Part shown: one piece after another, positions 1-13,000 of the stretch
Layout of the letters: every line of letters starts with the position of its first letter
Position numbering within the stretch: the stretch's first letter is position 1
Assembly: GCA_024509875.1 (NCBI GenBank)
Contig: JAMPIV010022911.1
Location: forward strand, 868,001 to 932,000
Length of the DNA: 64,000 bases
Reading direction: 5' to 3'
From: Oreohelix idahoensis
Lineage: Eukaryota; Mollusca; Gastropoda; Stylommatophora; Oreohelicidae
Translations under genes and position numbers: made by a program
The notes under the pieces: model-generated
What the model saw: only the letters and a program-made list of their open reading frames with translations
Databases searched by the model: none
Told to the model about the DNA's origin: nothing

Positions 1-1710
1 TTCTCGACTTGTGCTTGAAAATGAATAGGTATTGGGTATGGTCTTACTCTGATCGGATTACGATCAGTAAGTATGATGTCATGTTCTATGACATCTGTGT
101 GTCCAGGAATGTCGGTAAGGACATCCTGATATGATTGTAGCGTAGAGGATACTTGACGTTGCTCCTCAAAAGACAAGTTCGAAGAGATTGTAACGTCCCT
201 CCACGATTCCGTTGAATTCAGTGGAATCGCAGGAAGAGGTAAGTTAACGTCCGAAAAAATAGTTTCCTCATCCTGTATAACGGACAGGGATGAGATGTGA
301 CCATGTTGGACTGGAGAGTCGTCCATCGCCTGGAAAATAGGCTGCAAATAGTCTGGACGTTCAATAAACTCTGTTAGCATATTTATATGGAAGGTTTTAT
401 GCTTTCCATCCACATCGACGATGTAGTCGACATCGGAAATTTTGGAGACTATAGTGTATGGACCTTTCCATGAAATGAGAAGTCTATTCTCTCTTGAGGG
501 AAGTAAGACATATGCTTTGTCTCCAGGACAAAGTTGACGTAGGCGTCTTTTCTTGTTAGCAAATCGCCTAGCTTTTTCTTTCGCAAATTCGGAAGATGAA
601 GTTGCTAACCTGCACGATTCGATAATCTTTTCTCTAAGAGCAATGACATATTCATATGACGATTGTGTATCATCGTCAATATTATCAGAAGTTATCAAAT
701 CGTGTAACAAGGACATCGGACCGCGCGGTTGCGCACCAAAGACAAGTTCGAAAGGAGAAAACCCTGTATGCTCGTTGGGAACTTCTCTATAGGCAAAGAG
801 GACTGCAGGTAAAACCCTGTCCCAATCTTCCGGATGATCCTCCGTTATCTTGCCAAGTAAGTTCTTTAGTGTCCTGTTAAGACGTTCTACCAATCCATTG
901 GACATTGGATGATAAATACTACTGAGAGACCTTTTAATGTCTAGCGTAGCCATTACCTGAGACATAACGTCCGAAATTAACTGAGTGCCGTGGTCCGACA
1001 GTATTTCTCCGGGGAATCCCAGACGAGAAAATATGAGCCAAAGAGCATCAGCGATATCGACAGTTGATATGCTCTTCAGAGGAATAGCCTCTGGCCAACG
1101 CGTGCACATGTCCACGCAAGTGAGGATAAATTGGTGTCCTCTGGCTGACTTAATTTTGAACGGACCAATGATGTCTATAGCCATTTTCTGAAACGGCCGA
1201 ATCGGAATATCTGCAGCCTGAATAGGAGCAGCATGTCTCGGACCTCTAGACTTGACCTCTTGACAAATTTTGCAAGATCGGCAATAAATTCGTATGTCTT
1301 TATTAACAAATGGCCAAAAGAAAGACGCAAGGACTCTAGTTTTAGTTCTGGAAAAACCCATATGTCCAGCACACTGAGAATCGTGTGCATGCTGAAGAAT
1401 TAAGGCTCTCATACACTTAGGCACAAGAATTTGCGAGTGCATAGACTTGTCCGAGTGTTGTACCATCCGTACCAATATACCATTCTTCATAGTAATATAC
1501 GATTTGTGATTCGTATTTTGATTGGGATCCCCTTTCTTTGCAAGAAGGAAGAATTTCTTCAAAGAAGGATCCTCTTCTTGACGTTTAACAAACGAGTCAT
1601 GGGAAATCACCAAGTGCTCGTCTTGGCTATCAACTTCATTACTATTATCCGATGAAGTTGGGGGATTAAGAGCTTGAGCTCTTGTCACCACTGCATTGAC
1701 CGTTTGAATG
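1..1710 (-). pseudogene. Element A integrase and start of reverse transcriptase (partial)
   Basis: Minus-strand translation matches the element B polyprotein. The zinc-binding region has the pattern YCRSCKICQ near 1265-1295. The catalytic core has an Asp in MAIDIIG near 1170-1190, an Asp in GEILSDHGTQ near 985-1015, and a Glu in HPMSNGLVER near 890-915. The C-terminal integrase module is near 390-500. The N-terminal part of reverse transcriptase, with the YPIPIHFQ-type motif, is at 1-60. The reading frame runs off the window edge. It is separated from the gag-protease frame by the one-base shift near 1710. Integrase preceding reverse transcriptase is directly visible. Confidence 0.8.
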
Positions 1711-3850
1711 TTTTTTCCTCCCAACTAGAAATTTGTTGCGGGGTGCATTCCTTAACCCCATGAATACGACCGATTATAAGATCCGCAATAGGATTAGGAA
1801 GAAGACATGCATGGACATCTCCTGTGAAGAAGGGAGTGTCAATCCTAATAATAGCAGTAGGATAACTTTCCATAGTACCACCAAATGTAACACATTTGAT
1901 TGTTTTTCCAGTGGCACAGCAAGGATCTATCAGAGACTCCCTAACCCCGACGGTAGTACATCCCGAATCGAAAAGTACTGAGACTAGCCTATCATTTATT
2001 AGACCTTTATGTAAGATGAGAGATCCTCTCCCATCATGCGCAACTGTAGCAGGTAGAGCAGGAAGAGGGTGACCACAACTTAGAGTAGATACAGTCGATG
2101 AGTCGAACAATGTTAAGCATTGGGGGCATTCAGTTGCTCTCCCAAAATCGAAAGCACAACCAGTGATAGCCCTAGAGTTACCACTATCATTTACTGTATT
2201 ACAGGCTCCATCAAACTCTTGTTGTGCAGAGTTTGCCTGTTGGAAAGGTCTTTTTTTGTTAAACCTAGGTCTGCCTCGATTATCATTTCCCCTGTAATTA
2301 TTTCGACTATCATTTCCCCTGTAATTGTTATCATATTGCCTATTGTAATCATCATTCCGGTTTGAATCCCGGTTTCTAAATTCACCATCGTCATAATCTT
2401 GACGTCGAGAATGGTTATCTCGAAAGCTCGAATGGTTATTATTACGATAACCCTTGCGAAAGTGTCTAAGATTATTACCATTAAAATTACGAGAACTACC
2501 ATCTTGTCTCCAATTCATAGACGAAGAACCATCATGTGTTGGATTACTCCGCTTCTGAGTGTAATTCTGATTACTTCCCCTATTCCAGTTTTGTTGAGCA
2601 CCCTGAAATTTTTTTTTGAAATTAGGGCCATATGGTGTTGCCGAAGCAGCTGGCAACCCTTCTTTCACTTTAGAATTGCTAACTGTAGCATGGGGATGCG
2701 CGGTGGCATACTGACAACAGTATTCCTCCATATCTTTTAAGTTTTTAGGCTTACGCTCATGAAGGAATGCAAGAAAAGAATCATTAACAGATGACAAAAC
2801 CTTATCTCGCAATAATAAGTCCATTAGACCTTCATATGTTTTCTCAGTCTGAGACAACTCAACCCATCGTGTAAATGTACGACGTATTTTTGTAACAAAA
2901 TCAGAGAAATCTACTCCATTTTCTGGCAACATTGTCCTAAAACGAAGACGATAGTCTTCTTCTTTTAGTTGGTATTTTTTTAGCAATGCTGCTCTGACAA
3001 CATCATAATTAGTCCTGTCATGTTCGTCTATTGTCATAAGAGTAGTCACTGTGTCACCTGTAAAAAATTCCATCAGTTGTTCAACATATTTTTCCTTTTT
3101 TATGTTATGCGTATCGCATAAAAATTGGAATCTATCTAGATAATCTGCTACGTCATCCTTTAAAGGATTGAAATGAGGCAATTTAATCCTATTAACAAAC
3201 TCCTTTGTCGTACTCGAAGTTGTTTGCTGAGCACCCGTACTCGCCAATTTCAATTTCTCTAACTCCAAAGTTGCGAGTCTTTCATCAAGTTCCATCTTCT
3301 GTTTTCTTTCCTCATGTTCCATTTTTCTAATTTCAGCCTCAGCTTGAAGTTTTCTCTCCTCTGCAGCAGCTTGAAGTTTTCTCTCCTCTGCAGCAGCTTG
3401 AGCTTGAATTTTTTTCTCCTCTGCAGCAGCTTGAGCTTGAATTTTTTTCTCCTCTGCAGCAGCTTGAAGTTTTTTGTCTTCCATTTCCATCTGGAATTTT
3501 CTTTCATCAGCCTGAGCTTTTCTCTCCTCAGCAGCAGCTTGAGCTTTTCTCTCCTCAGCAGCAGCTTGAGCTTTTCTCTCCTCAGCAGCAGCTTGAGCTT
3601 TTCTCTCCTCAGCAGCAGCTTCTCTTTGATACCTTTTCTCTTCAAGTTCTAATCTTCTATTCTCAGCATCTAGCTTCTTTAGTTCAGCATCTGCTCTCCT
3701 TTGTTCAGCTTCTGCTTTCAATTTAATTTCCTCTTTTTGTTTCTTTTCTTCTTATGCAGTGGCGAATAGAGCAGATGAATATTCTTCCAATTCTTTACCA
3801 GACTTACCAAGAGTCAACCCTTGCTGGATGAAGAAATCCAATGTAGACAT
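1685..3850 (-). pseudogene. Element A gag-protease region, broken
   Basis: The first ATG that matches the element B start is at 3850. An in-frame TAA at 3752-3754 interrupts after 32 codons. The frame then stays open from about 3751 to 1685. Codons after the stop encode a long Glu/Lys/Ala-rich coiled coil made of short tandem repeats (AAAEERKAQ-type, about 3300-3640), then a retrotransposon Gag domain (FLCDTHNIKKEKYVEQLMEF), an Asn/Arg-rich basic stretch, the motif CPQC...LSCGHPLPALP, and an aspartic protease with LFDSGCTTVG. The frame is lost near 1710, in an A-run just after the protease: compared with element B the reading frame shifts by one base and meets a stop at once. Downstream integrase coding is otherwise conserved. 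This copy is probably defective. A ribosomal frameshift at the A-run is possible but less likely, because element B has one continuous frame here. Confidence 0.85.
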
Positions 3851-5357
3851 TCTGTCTAATGAGAACAGTAACCTGAAAAAATTCAACAATTACCTTATCC
3901 CACTTCAATGGGAGACAAGTCTGAAATGCTAGACTTGTATACTCACTTCACTTTATTTCACTCTCTTAGTCTTAGACAAAGACCTTGTATGGTCCTCTTG
4001 TTTATAATGTAACAAAAAATCACTTGAGTACCTGTGGAAAATAATTCCTTTATATCCCACTCACTATGGGCACAAGTCTTTTTTTTTTTTTAAAGAACTT
4101 GAATATGTATTTCACCTTGTCTCAATCTTTGAAGATAACAAGTCTTTTATCAAAGAACTTGTATAAATATCTCATATAATAATATTTTATTAACAATCTC
4201 TATATAAAGAGTGTACCTTATCAATAATAATAATAATACATGACCAAGTGTATGTATGTAGACTGTGTATGACAATAATGTAGTACAATCATAAATACAA
4301 AGACAAAGATACAGAACAATGACCGAAAACGTTCGCGGAAGTCAAATAAACAATACAGCAAAAAGTAAAGAAAATGTTACACAAATGTGTAATGATGACC
4401 GCGAAAAATAAACAAGACAAATGGCAACACTGTTATAAACGAAAAGGTGTAAAGAAATAAATGGAAGGAATGAGAGAAGAACAGATACAAACAAAATTAA
4501 TCGAAAATCAAAGAACGGAAAAATAACGAAAACAACACTAACTGATGTCGTCACAGCTAAAAAAAAAATATAGCAACAAAAGTCGCTAGCAAATTTCAAT
4601 TAAGAAAATTGCAATCCCTACAGAACGCTTACAGTAACCCTCGATTAAGTGGCATATTTACTGTAAGACCCACCAACCGAAAACCCGCAAAAAGACACAA
4701 GAAAAATACACAACAATAGTACAATTAACATAAATAGCAATCAATTCAATGTGTTGCAAAATAAAGCTTAGTCACACATGATATTACAGTAACTAACTTG
4801 CTCCTTGCAAACACAGAAACAAAATGTCAAGCGCGCACTGAATGTCAAATCCACTGTAGCATAAAGTGGTATTCACGAACAAAAGTTACTATGACCTTCT
4901 CGACTTAGGACTTGCACATAGAATGTTTACAATTTCCACGTACTGTTTACAAACACTTGACCACGAACAATATAGCTTGAATGCTCGGGCGTAGAAAAGT
5001 CTGTTGATGACTGAAACGTGTAAACGACCAGCGGTACCGTTTACAAATAGGGACTCGACTTGCAGTTGTGGTCCACGTAGCAAATGCCTAGATGTTAACT
5101 TCAGTACTTGTCCTGTTGTGGTTTATGTAGCATTATAACATAAATGCTAGCACTGTTTATCTGGGTCAACAGTTGATGACCTATTTCTGTCCTGTGTAGA
5201 CAAAACTTGAAAGCATAGAGTATGTGTGTTATTCTCAGTTGTCCACTTTGTTCCTCATGACATGTAGCACATGTAGAAATGTAAATTTCTGGACAACACT
5301 AATGTCATCAATAATGTTAATTGCTCGCTCTGTCCACAAGAAATGTATCAGAAGAGC
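3851..5357 (-). other. Element A untranslated leader
   Basis: About 1.5 kb between the primer-binding site and the gag ATG, close to the leader length in element B. No convincing ORF. The part at 4584-4696 is conserved with element B (60793-60913) and contains an inverted repeat, listed separately. A poly-T run lies near 4080. Confidence 0.65.
4628..4667 (-). other. Conserved leader hairpin, element A
   Basis: A perfect 10-bp inverted repeat: arm CTTACAGTAA (4628-4637) and its complement (4658-4667), with a 20-nt loop. The same position in element B carries a hairpin with a different but still self-complementary stem, so pairing is kept while sequence changes. A role in packaging, dimerisation or translation is inference. 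Confidence 0.55.
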
Positions 5358-5377
5358 CCACGTAACTGGTCCACCAA
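5358..5377 (-). promoter_or_regulatory. Primer-binding site of element A
   Basis: On the sense (minus) strand, a short spacer after the LTR end at 5381 is followed by TGGTGGACCAGTTACG, the complement of a tRNA 3' end finishing in CCACCA. Element B has TGGTGGCC at the same place. I cannot name the tRNA. Confidence 0.6.
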
Positions 5378-5380
5378 AAA

Positions 5381-6430
5381 TGTAACTGTACTTTTTTTCT
5401 TGTTGAGGTGATCACTGGCCCAAGACAGTATACATGTTGTTAGGTGTGTAGTGCGAGCGGATGATGAACTGAGTGTGGGTGCGAATGAAGACGCGAATGT
5501 GTTTAGGCTCTTATGTATGTAGACCCTGCAACCCATACACTCACATGCAGTAGTCAAGGATGCTTGGACACTGCAGACACGTTTCAAAACATTTATTGAC
5601 GAGAACACACATGGTATCAACAGGAACAGTCATTGTAAAAAAGGTCATGCTGACCGGAAATCGATAGGTATACATTAGGCATTCAGCAAGCTCGTAAACA
5701 TTTGAATATTCGTGCATGGTCAATACAATGGTCTTCAATAAGGACAGTTCGTGGCGTCGCCCTGAGATTACTGACTAAACGCGTCAGATACCTTAATCAC
5801 TTTGACACATAGGTGCAACTTGGCATTCCCCGCCAATTGCTCATTATCAGGCTGTAGTATAATAGCCGAAAACACAGGCCTCGTTCTGACGTCGGCTGTG
5901 TACTTCTGATAAGCAGGTTACCATCAACCCTGCAGTAATGCTTATTGTAGACATAAATATGCCGCCAATCTGCGGCTCCCACAATATATCTTCGTCACTG
6001 GATTTCTGGATGGTATGAAGACTAATAGTCTTGAATGGCTACCTTGAGCACAACATATAAGTTCTGTAATAGAGGACCGGTGAGCTGCAGTTCACAGACT
6101 AGGCAATCTTCTAACATGTTCTGCTACCGAAAGCATAGTAATGGAAAAAGTCGGTATTACCTGTAACCGAGTCCACAGAACAATATAAGAAACTCTGCTG
6201 TCATTCCAACGCACAGAGATTCACTGGGGAAAACTGCCAGTGCAGTCACTTCGAAGATTCTCCCCGAAAAACACAATGGACTCTCGTCCCTTCAGAAACC
6301 AGGACACTCCCCGGCTTGCCGGAAGTCTAACTCAACTCCCGCTTAAAAAACCTGCCCATGGGCATACGCCGAACTGTCTACCTTTGACCCTAAAGGTCAA
6401 ACACAATGAATGAATAAACAAGGGAAGACA
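5381..6430 (-). repeat. 5' LTR of element A (outer end approximate)
   Basis: The inner end is placed at 5381 by analogy with element B, where the LTR also abuts the same short A-rich spacer and primer-binding site. The outer end cannot be fixed because the partner LTR is outside the window. It lies between about 6300 and 6600. No convincing coding sequence. Confidence 0.5.
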
Positions 6431-6618
6431 ACCCCTAATCAACCTGACATCGCAGGTAAAGACACAATTATTCTTATAATAAAACATAAGCAAATAACTT
6501 GACAGATGACTCCGTCAAAAATGACAGCAACAATATGTATCTTGAAGCATTGTGCATAGTTGGTGGTCATATAAAGCTGACTCCAGATATGCCTCCATGA
6601 TATGCCTCCATGCATATG

Positions 6619-6835
6619 AAGGGGGTATGCACTGATAGTATTACAAGCCAGTTCTTGTTCTGGAAACCTCATGGTAAGAGAGATAGAAGAAGACTAAGAG
6701 AACTTGAGACAGACGTGAAGGGCATGAAGAAGACATGGAAACACCTTGAGCTGATGGCACAGGACAGGAAGATGTGGCATAAGCCTGTGCTCTTTGTGTC
6801 ACAGAAAAATCATGATGATTTATGATAATATGAAA
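6619..6835 (+). mobile_element. LINE 3'-end fragment (RTE-like family)
   Basis: The translation retains the C-terminal LINE pattern: GKRDRRRLRELETDVKGMKK followed by a TWKHLELMAQDRKMWH-like stretch. It matches the C-terminus of the full LINE at 21.8-25.2 kb but is diverged and deleted. It lies between element A and exon 10 of the RhoGEF gene. Confidence 0.7.
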
Positions 6836-6886
6836 GACCAGAAAGCAACTGGTGCATACAATTTCTGATAGATTGACTTATCTTAC

Positions 6887-7064
6887 CAGGTGCAGAGGTA
6901 AGTGATGTTCCATCTCCAGCTCTGCCAACGTGAATTAGGTCTGTCATTCTTTCAAAACACGATGACAGCATGTCCACCATTTGCTTTAGGTTGATATAGT
7001 CTGGGCTATGTTCGGGTGTGGATGCAAACATTTCACTGATGATGGTATACAAATCTTGAAAGTG
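6887..7064 (-). CDS. RhoGEF exon 10 (last visible): end of DH domain
   Basis: 178 nt, acceptor CTACAG and donor GTAAGA, leaving one base. HFQDLYTIISEMFASTPEHS followed by PDYINLKQMVDML is the long C-terminal DH helix. The donor shows that the gene continues to the left, through or beyond element A. Confidence 0.8.
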
Positions 7065-10000
7065 CTGTAGACAGAAATAAATAATACATATGTCACAACA
7101 TGTTTTTGAAACATGACTTTGTATGTTGTTTATAGTTTTATGCGCTGGAGGAAGTGCATGTTGTTTGTGTTAGTTGATTGATGTCGCACCATGGATGTTC
7201 GAAAATAAACGTAGATAATGTAGTGTGAGAAGTAGATAATTATTGGTGAAGTACATAATTACTGGGAAGTAGATAATTACTAAACATACACCATATCAAA
7301 AACTAATTTCTACCAATAAATACCATAAGGAGCATAAATGGAAATTAATTCAGCTATTTCATTTAAAAACAAATTCTTACCCAAAAAGGTCTATTGATGA
7401 AAGCACTAACAGACAGACGACGTTGTCTACTTCCGTAGCGTTGTTCCTTGATGAAATTCACAAAGGCTTTATTCTTCTTCAAGTCTCTGAGCAGTAAATT
7501 TGATTGGTCCAGTCCCTGGGCATAGGTCTCATAAGCCTGGCAAAGCATGGGGATCTGAAATGTAATAAATCAATTGTGCTGGTTAGACAAACTGCTGCAA
7601 AGAGCTACTGTATGTTATTAGCTGTATCTTTATCAATGATTTACAGTTTATGATGCTAATTATCACTTGCGGTATTGAGAAGATCTAGTGTATAATGAGT
7701 TAGATCGGCTGACTATGCCGATGGAGTACAAAAGGCAAGAGGGGCTTTCATTGCATTGAAATATATGGAGATTAAAAACAAAAACAGTCCAATACAAAGA
7801 TCAGAATCTTCAACTGAAATGTCCTTTTTATGACATGGAAGACATTAAAGATTTTCATAAATGAGTACTTGCATAGAATGGAAGCATTTAATTGCGATGA
7901 CAAGATAATTAATTTTAACTGATGACAAGAACCAGACGAGCACCAGTGGAACAAGGGATAAGAAGATGCTGGCAAGTTATTGGACACACTCTGAGGAAAC
8001 CTGTCGATGGCACTACCAGGCAGCAGATAAGGAAATATGGGAAACCATGATCCAGACCCACGGGGCGACTGTGATGACTAACATCGGACATCATTGAAGG
8101 ACTGAGGACTGGACAGTAAGTAAGTAAGAACAAAAAGATATGGGAAAAAAAATGTTTCATTAAAACAAATAATATATCACCATAGTTTGGTAGGCAAGTG
8201 CTGGTAAGTACTGAAACAAGCTGTATTCGTTGGGTTGTGATTCATTAATGTCAACCTCTGTGGAAGAGATCCTTTCTTGTAGTTGTTTGAGGTTGTTTTC
8301 AGAGATAGTCACAAGCTGCAGAGAAACAATCAGGTAAATTTTGTTAATAATGAAAGAATAAAGTGGAGAACAACAAAGACAACAATCATAAAGCTACAGA
8401 CTTTTATAAATGGGTGCTTGCATAGAATAGAAGGATTAAAATGGTATGACAAGGTTACCAACGTGGAACTGATGATGACAAGAACCAGTGGAACAAGAGA
8501 TGAGAAGAAGACGATGGCGAGGATACACACTGAGGAAACCTGTTGATAGCATTACAAGGCAGTCCTTGTTCTGGTACCCACAGGGCAAGAGAGGCAGAGG
8601 CAGACCAAGAAGCACAAGGAGAAGAGAGCTGGAAACAGAGGTGAAAATGATGAGGAGAATGTGGAAAGAACTTGAGATGATGGCACGTGACAGGAGGACT
8701 TGGCATATGTTTGTTGAAGGCCTATGCTCCTTTGGGAGTGGAGGGTTACGAAGAAGAAGAATTAAGTAAACTCTTTTTGAAGAATGTAGGAATAGGGGCC
8801 TCTTGCTACCAACATTAATGCTGAATTCGTCTACCAAGATACCGTTTAGATACCCAAGGAGCATAGGCCTTCAACAAGCCGTCCTGTAATGTGCCATCAG
8901 CTCAAGTTCTTGTCATGTCCTCGTCATTTTCTCCAATTCTTCATGTGTTCTTTTATCTACCTCTGCCTCTCTTGCCTGGGAATCACACAACAAGGACCGC
9001 TTTGTAATGATATTAATAGATATCCTCAATGTGTGTCCTATCCATCGCCAGCATTTCTTCTCATCTCTTGCTCTACTAGCACTTGTCTGGGTTCTTCCAA
9101 AACTACCAATATTCGCCTAACAATCACCATGGAGACAATGATCAGAAACTTAAAGATATATTCATGGATAATAATAATAACTATTCATATTCTAGCTACC
9201 TTCTCAACATTCTGAAACACTGTCGTGTACTGTTGTTGATTCAAAATACAGTGTCGCAGTGGACGAGAATATATCTCCATCCCAAGTTGCATGTAGTCTA
9301 TGTAGGACTGTTCTAGTGACATCAAACGGTGAATGCATTCATGTTTATTCAGGAGGACAGAGGTCAGTACATCGTTTGGTGCATTCATCTAGAAGATACA
9401 ATGACAATTATTCTTGTTATTCTAATGTAAAATTAGCAAAACGGATGACAAATGTATATTTAAGTAGACTTTGATGCCAAGAACAGAAGGAAATAATGTA
9501 GCCAGTCAAACCAAGATGCTAGTGTCAATGCCAGGTGATCTAAGGAGACAAAGATAGATCAGAACTGCACTATCTTGGACATATCATAGGAGATTGTACT
9601 GACGGCTGGCAACCTCATCATGTAAGACAAGCTATATAGAAACTACTGCAGCAAGGAGGGGGGGGGGTCACGTGACTGCTTGGTGCAGGCTTCACGCTGG
9701 AAACAGAATGAGGCTCTCTTTGGCTGGTGGGCCAGGTCTTAGCTGCCTTTAGGGAAGTCTTCTTCTTCTTTGATCCTTAGCCACCGACCGTCAAAGCAGT
9801 CAGTGGCCATCACGCCTGGTGGAGTCTTTAGGGAAGTACCCAGGTTTTATTTATATTTAATTACATTCTTATGTGTCCCGTCTAGCCCTCACTTTCTTTC
9901 TTTCCTTTCCCTGACGAAGGCCTTCCACATCTTACCGAAATTCCCCTCATCTTCCTTGACATAATAGAAAGGTCACAGTCTCAAAGAATAATTAACAATA

Positions 10001-13000
10001 TCTCAATTATTATCTTGAATTAGCTACACTATATATCCTGATTAAATAGTAACACCTTACCCTACCTTGCAAGTCGTAAAAAACAAACAAACTTGGAAAT
10101 GGACAAGTCAAATACAGATATATCCTGATTGTTACCCATCAGAGGTTGAACGAGATATTTTTTCTTCAATTAAAAAAAATGGATACTAACCTTGTGTCCT
10201 CGTTCGACCACTGGCTCAGCAGAGTCTGTGACATCAGATTGTGAGGGCTGTGAATACATCGAACTGTCATCAGCCATGCTTTCATATTCACAAGATTCAC
10301 TAGCCACAGTCATCAGTATATGTCCTTTATAATGGTCATCCGAAGACTTTTCCTGAAGGCTGTCGATTAAAGTGCCTATTCCTCGTCTGTTGTGGGAAGA
10401 GAGCTTATGACTGTGCTGATAACCAGCAGTGCAGACCTCTACACTTGTGTTAATAGTGCAGTCTCTCTGGAGTCTAATAATTAGAAACTGTGGGTCCATT
10501 TTCCTAAACACACAGAAAAAAATATTTGGTTTTTTAATACCATTTGAAGACCTGTAAGAAAGTCAAACTTTCACACCAAAATATACGACTTAAAAGGTGA
10601 CTAATATTAGGTTGTGCTTGGGCCTGCCAACCTCATCACGTAAAGCACAAACCACCGCGACAAAAGCGTGTGACTGGCTTTCTGTGTTAAAACCACATCT
10701 CATCTCATCATCATATCGAAATAGTGAAACAGAGATGTGCAACTGGACATGTAATCGTGTGGCAAACAGGTGATTCATTAACTTGCCTCATGTTACTCAT
10801 GCTGAACCACCGAGAGTCATTCCAGCCAAAATGGACAGAGCTATAAAGTTTCGAGGAATGTCACATAAAGGCATAAGGAAACTCAGACCCATAGGAAAAG
10901 CAAAAAGAAACAGCAATCAAAGTGGTATACCACACACAGTCAGTAATCTGTGATAATTAAGAGAGATGGCACTGGAATTCGTGTAAATGTCATTAACAGT
11001 TTATGATTGGTGCTCTGTGCATGCCAAAAACAGTATTAGATAAACAACATAAAGAAGACATTGTAGAAAAAAAAAACATATAAAAAACAGAATAGGGAAG
11101 AAGTTGAAGAATATTGTAATATTTTACTCTGATATCTTCATTCATTCAAACAAGACGACAGGTGAGATGCTAAATCTGTTAACTTTATTAAGTAAATTCT
11201 TCACTTTATTTTGTTTTCTTAACTGTACTAATGTTTTCTTTTAACTTTATTTCGCTTTATTTATTTCATTTTTCTTATTTGGTTTTCTTTATTTCACTTA
11301 TGCCAGGAATAATACTCACTTGACCATGTGTGCTGCTTGCCTAGAAGTTGACCTTGACACATCCTGACCATTGATCATTAATATCAGGTCTTCTTTTTGC
11401 ACTCCTGCCCGTTCAGCTGGAGAACCTGAGACAATTAAAAGAGAATTATTCAGAGAATGAGCGATGATCAAGAGAAGAAATAGAGAAACACACGTCATAT
11501 ATGACAAGCTTCAATCGTCATAACCAATGTTATGATTCATCATCATTATTTATTATCCAACAAATTATTGCCACGCTTCCTGACCTGTGCCATCCTCAAT
11601 TCCTGTTTCCAGTTCCTTTTTTTCAGTGTGTTTTCTATCTTTCTCTTACTCCAGAACAAACGCTGCCTTGCAATACTCCTTCATGTACTATGCCTGGTTG
11701 GAGTAGGTGATCATGTCTCTCCACAACTTCTTTCACTATCGTTAAATTAATTTAATTCCATATTTCCCTAAGGTGTGTCTTATCAGACACCAGTGTTTTT
11801 TAAATACATAAATGCGGTACAAAAAATTGCCTTGGCGCTAGATATGAATAAAAACAGACCATATATAAAAGCCTTAATTAAAAGCATCTCTGAAGCATGG
11901 ATAAAACTACATATCACTGGAGTGGCGAAGTCCTTTTCTTAACTGCAAAACACACAAAAAATAATCATACCTCTTTCCACTGTGCCAACCCGAGGTGGAA
12001 GTTCGCCAACAAACGAGAAACCAAACCCATCTCTGCCACGGGTTACAGTGATCTGAAATAAATAATACAACAGAGATAATATCTACATATATACAAACAG
12101 AATTCTTATTAAACTTGTACTAACAAAAAACAACGCTTGCATTTGAGAAACATGGAGAATTAACAAAACAGATATATAATAATGAAAGAATTGTTTGAGT
12201 TGTCCACCTTTCATTACTAAAATCTGTTTTAAAAAGTTATCCCAAAATACTGGAACATTTTTGTAACGAATGAAATATTCTGTTCAACCTCCGATGGGTT
12301 GTAATTGTCCATATTGTAAGTATATGCGAACGTGGCATAATATTTCATGCCCAATTATTGTAAAATGCGCACACAAATGTGGTGCCAGAGCTTGTCTAAC
12401 TAAAATAGTTGCGATGGAATATATCTTACCAATAGTCTTTTCTGAGATGTTCTCTGGTGCATGCTCTGATAACCTGTAGATGAAGAACAACAGCCATTTA
12501 ATACAGTTTCAGACTATATGCGATGATGATAAAGGGGGGCGGGGAAGTTGCATACAGCACTGGCATGATTGTCTGTGCTCAAGATTATTTAATCATTCTA
12601 TGCGATGTGTGGAAAAGGGAGATAGGGAGGGAAAAAGATGCAATAACAAAGGTTAATTTTTTAAAAAAAATACATAATTGATAAACGGGAATATATCGGG
12701 AGAAAAGAAGTTCTGCAGGGGTTAAGATGAAGGGTAAAAAAACCTCATTTCAAACTAGAGAAGAGAAATTAATTCAAATGTACCACTTACTGGTTACGTT
12801 GTGATCTGTACTCGCTGTTTCCTCCATCTGATAGCTGTCATGGTCCTACAGTGAAAATAAATAACACTTATTATAATTCTTGACAAAATAGAAGTCGGGT
12901 ACAGTTAAATATACTGAACTAATCAAAACTTTCTCCCCTAAATTCGTAACAAAGACAGTCTTTGTTCTGAAATTCACAGACTAAATGAAAAAAAAAATTA

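Larger units (their letters stand above)
1..6430 (-). mobile_element. LTR retrotransposon A, Gmr1-like Ty3/gypsy, cut by the window edge
   Basis: Read on the minus strand, the order is: LTR (5381 up to about 6430), primer-binding site, a leader of about 1.5 kb, gag, a Cys/His motif, protease, integrase, and the first codons of reverse transcriptase at the left edge. It is colinear with element B (55.0-61.5 kb) and clearly related, but diverged at both DNA and protein level, so it is a separate subfamily. Integrase lies before reverse transcriptase, the order of the Gmr1 group. The second LTR would lie left of base 1. The element sits on the same strand as the RhoGEF gene and directly downstream of its last visible exon, so it probably lies in an intron of that gene. 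The right boundary is uncertain: it must fall before the LINE fragment at 6619. Confidence 0.85.

Noticed and set aside
3314..3652. Plus-strand Ser/Phe/Leu-rich ORF opposite gag
   Set aside because: Antisense shadow of the coiled-coil repeats of element A gag.
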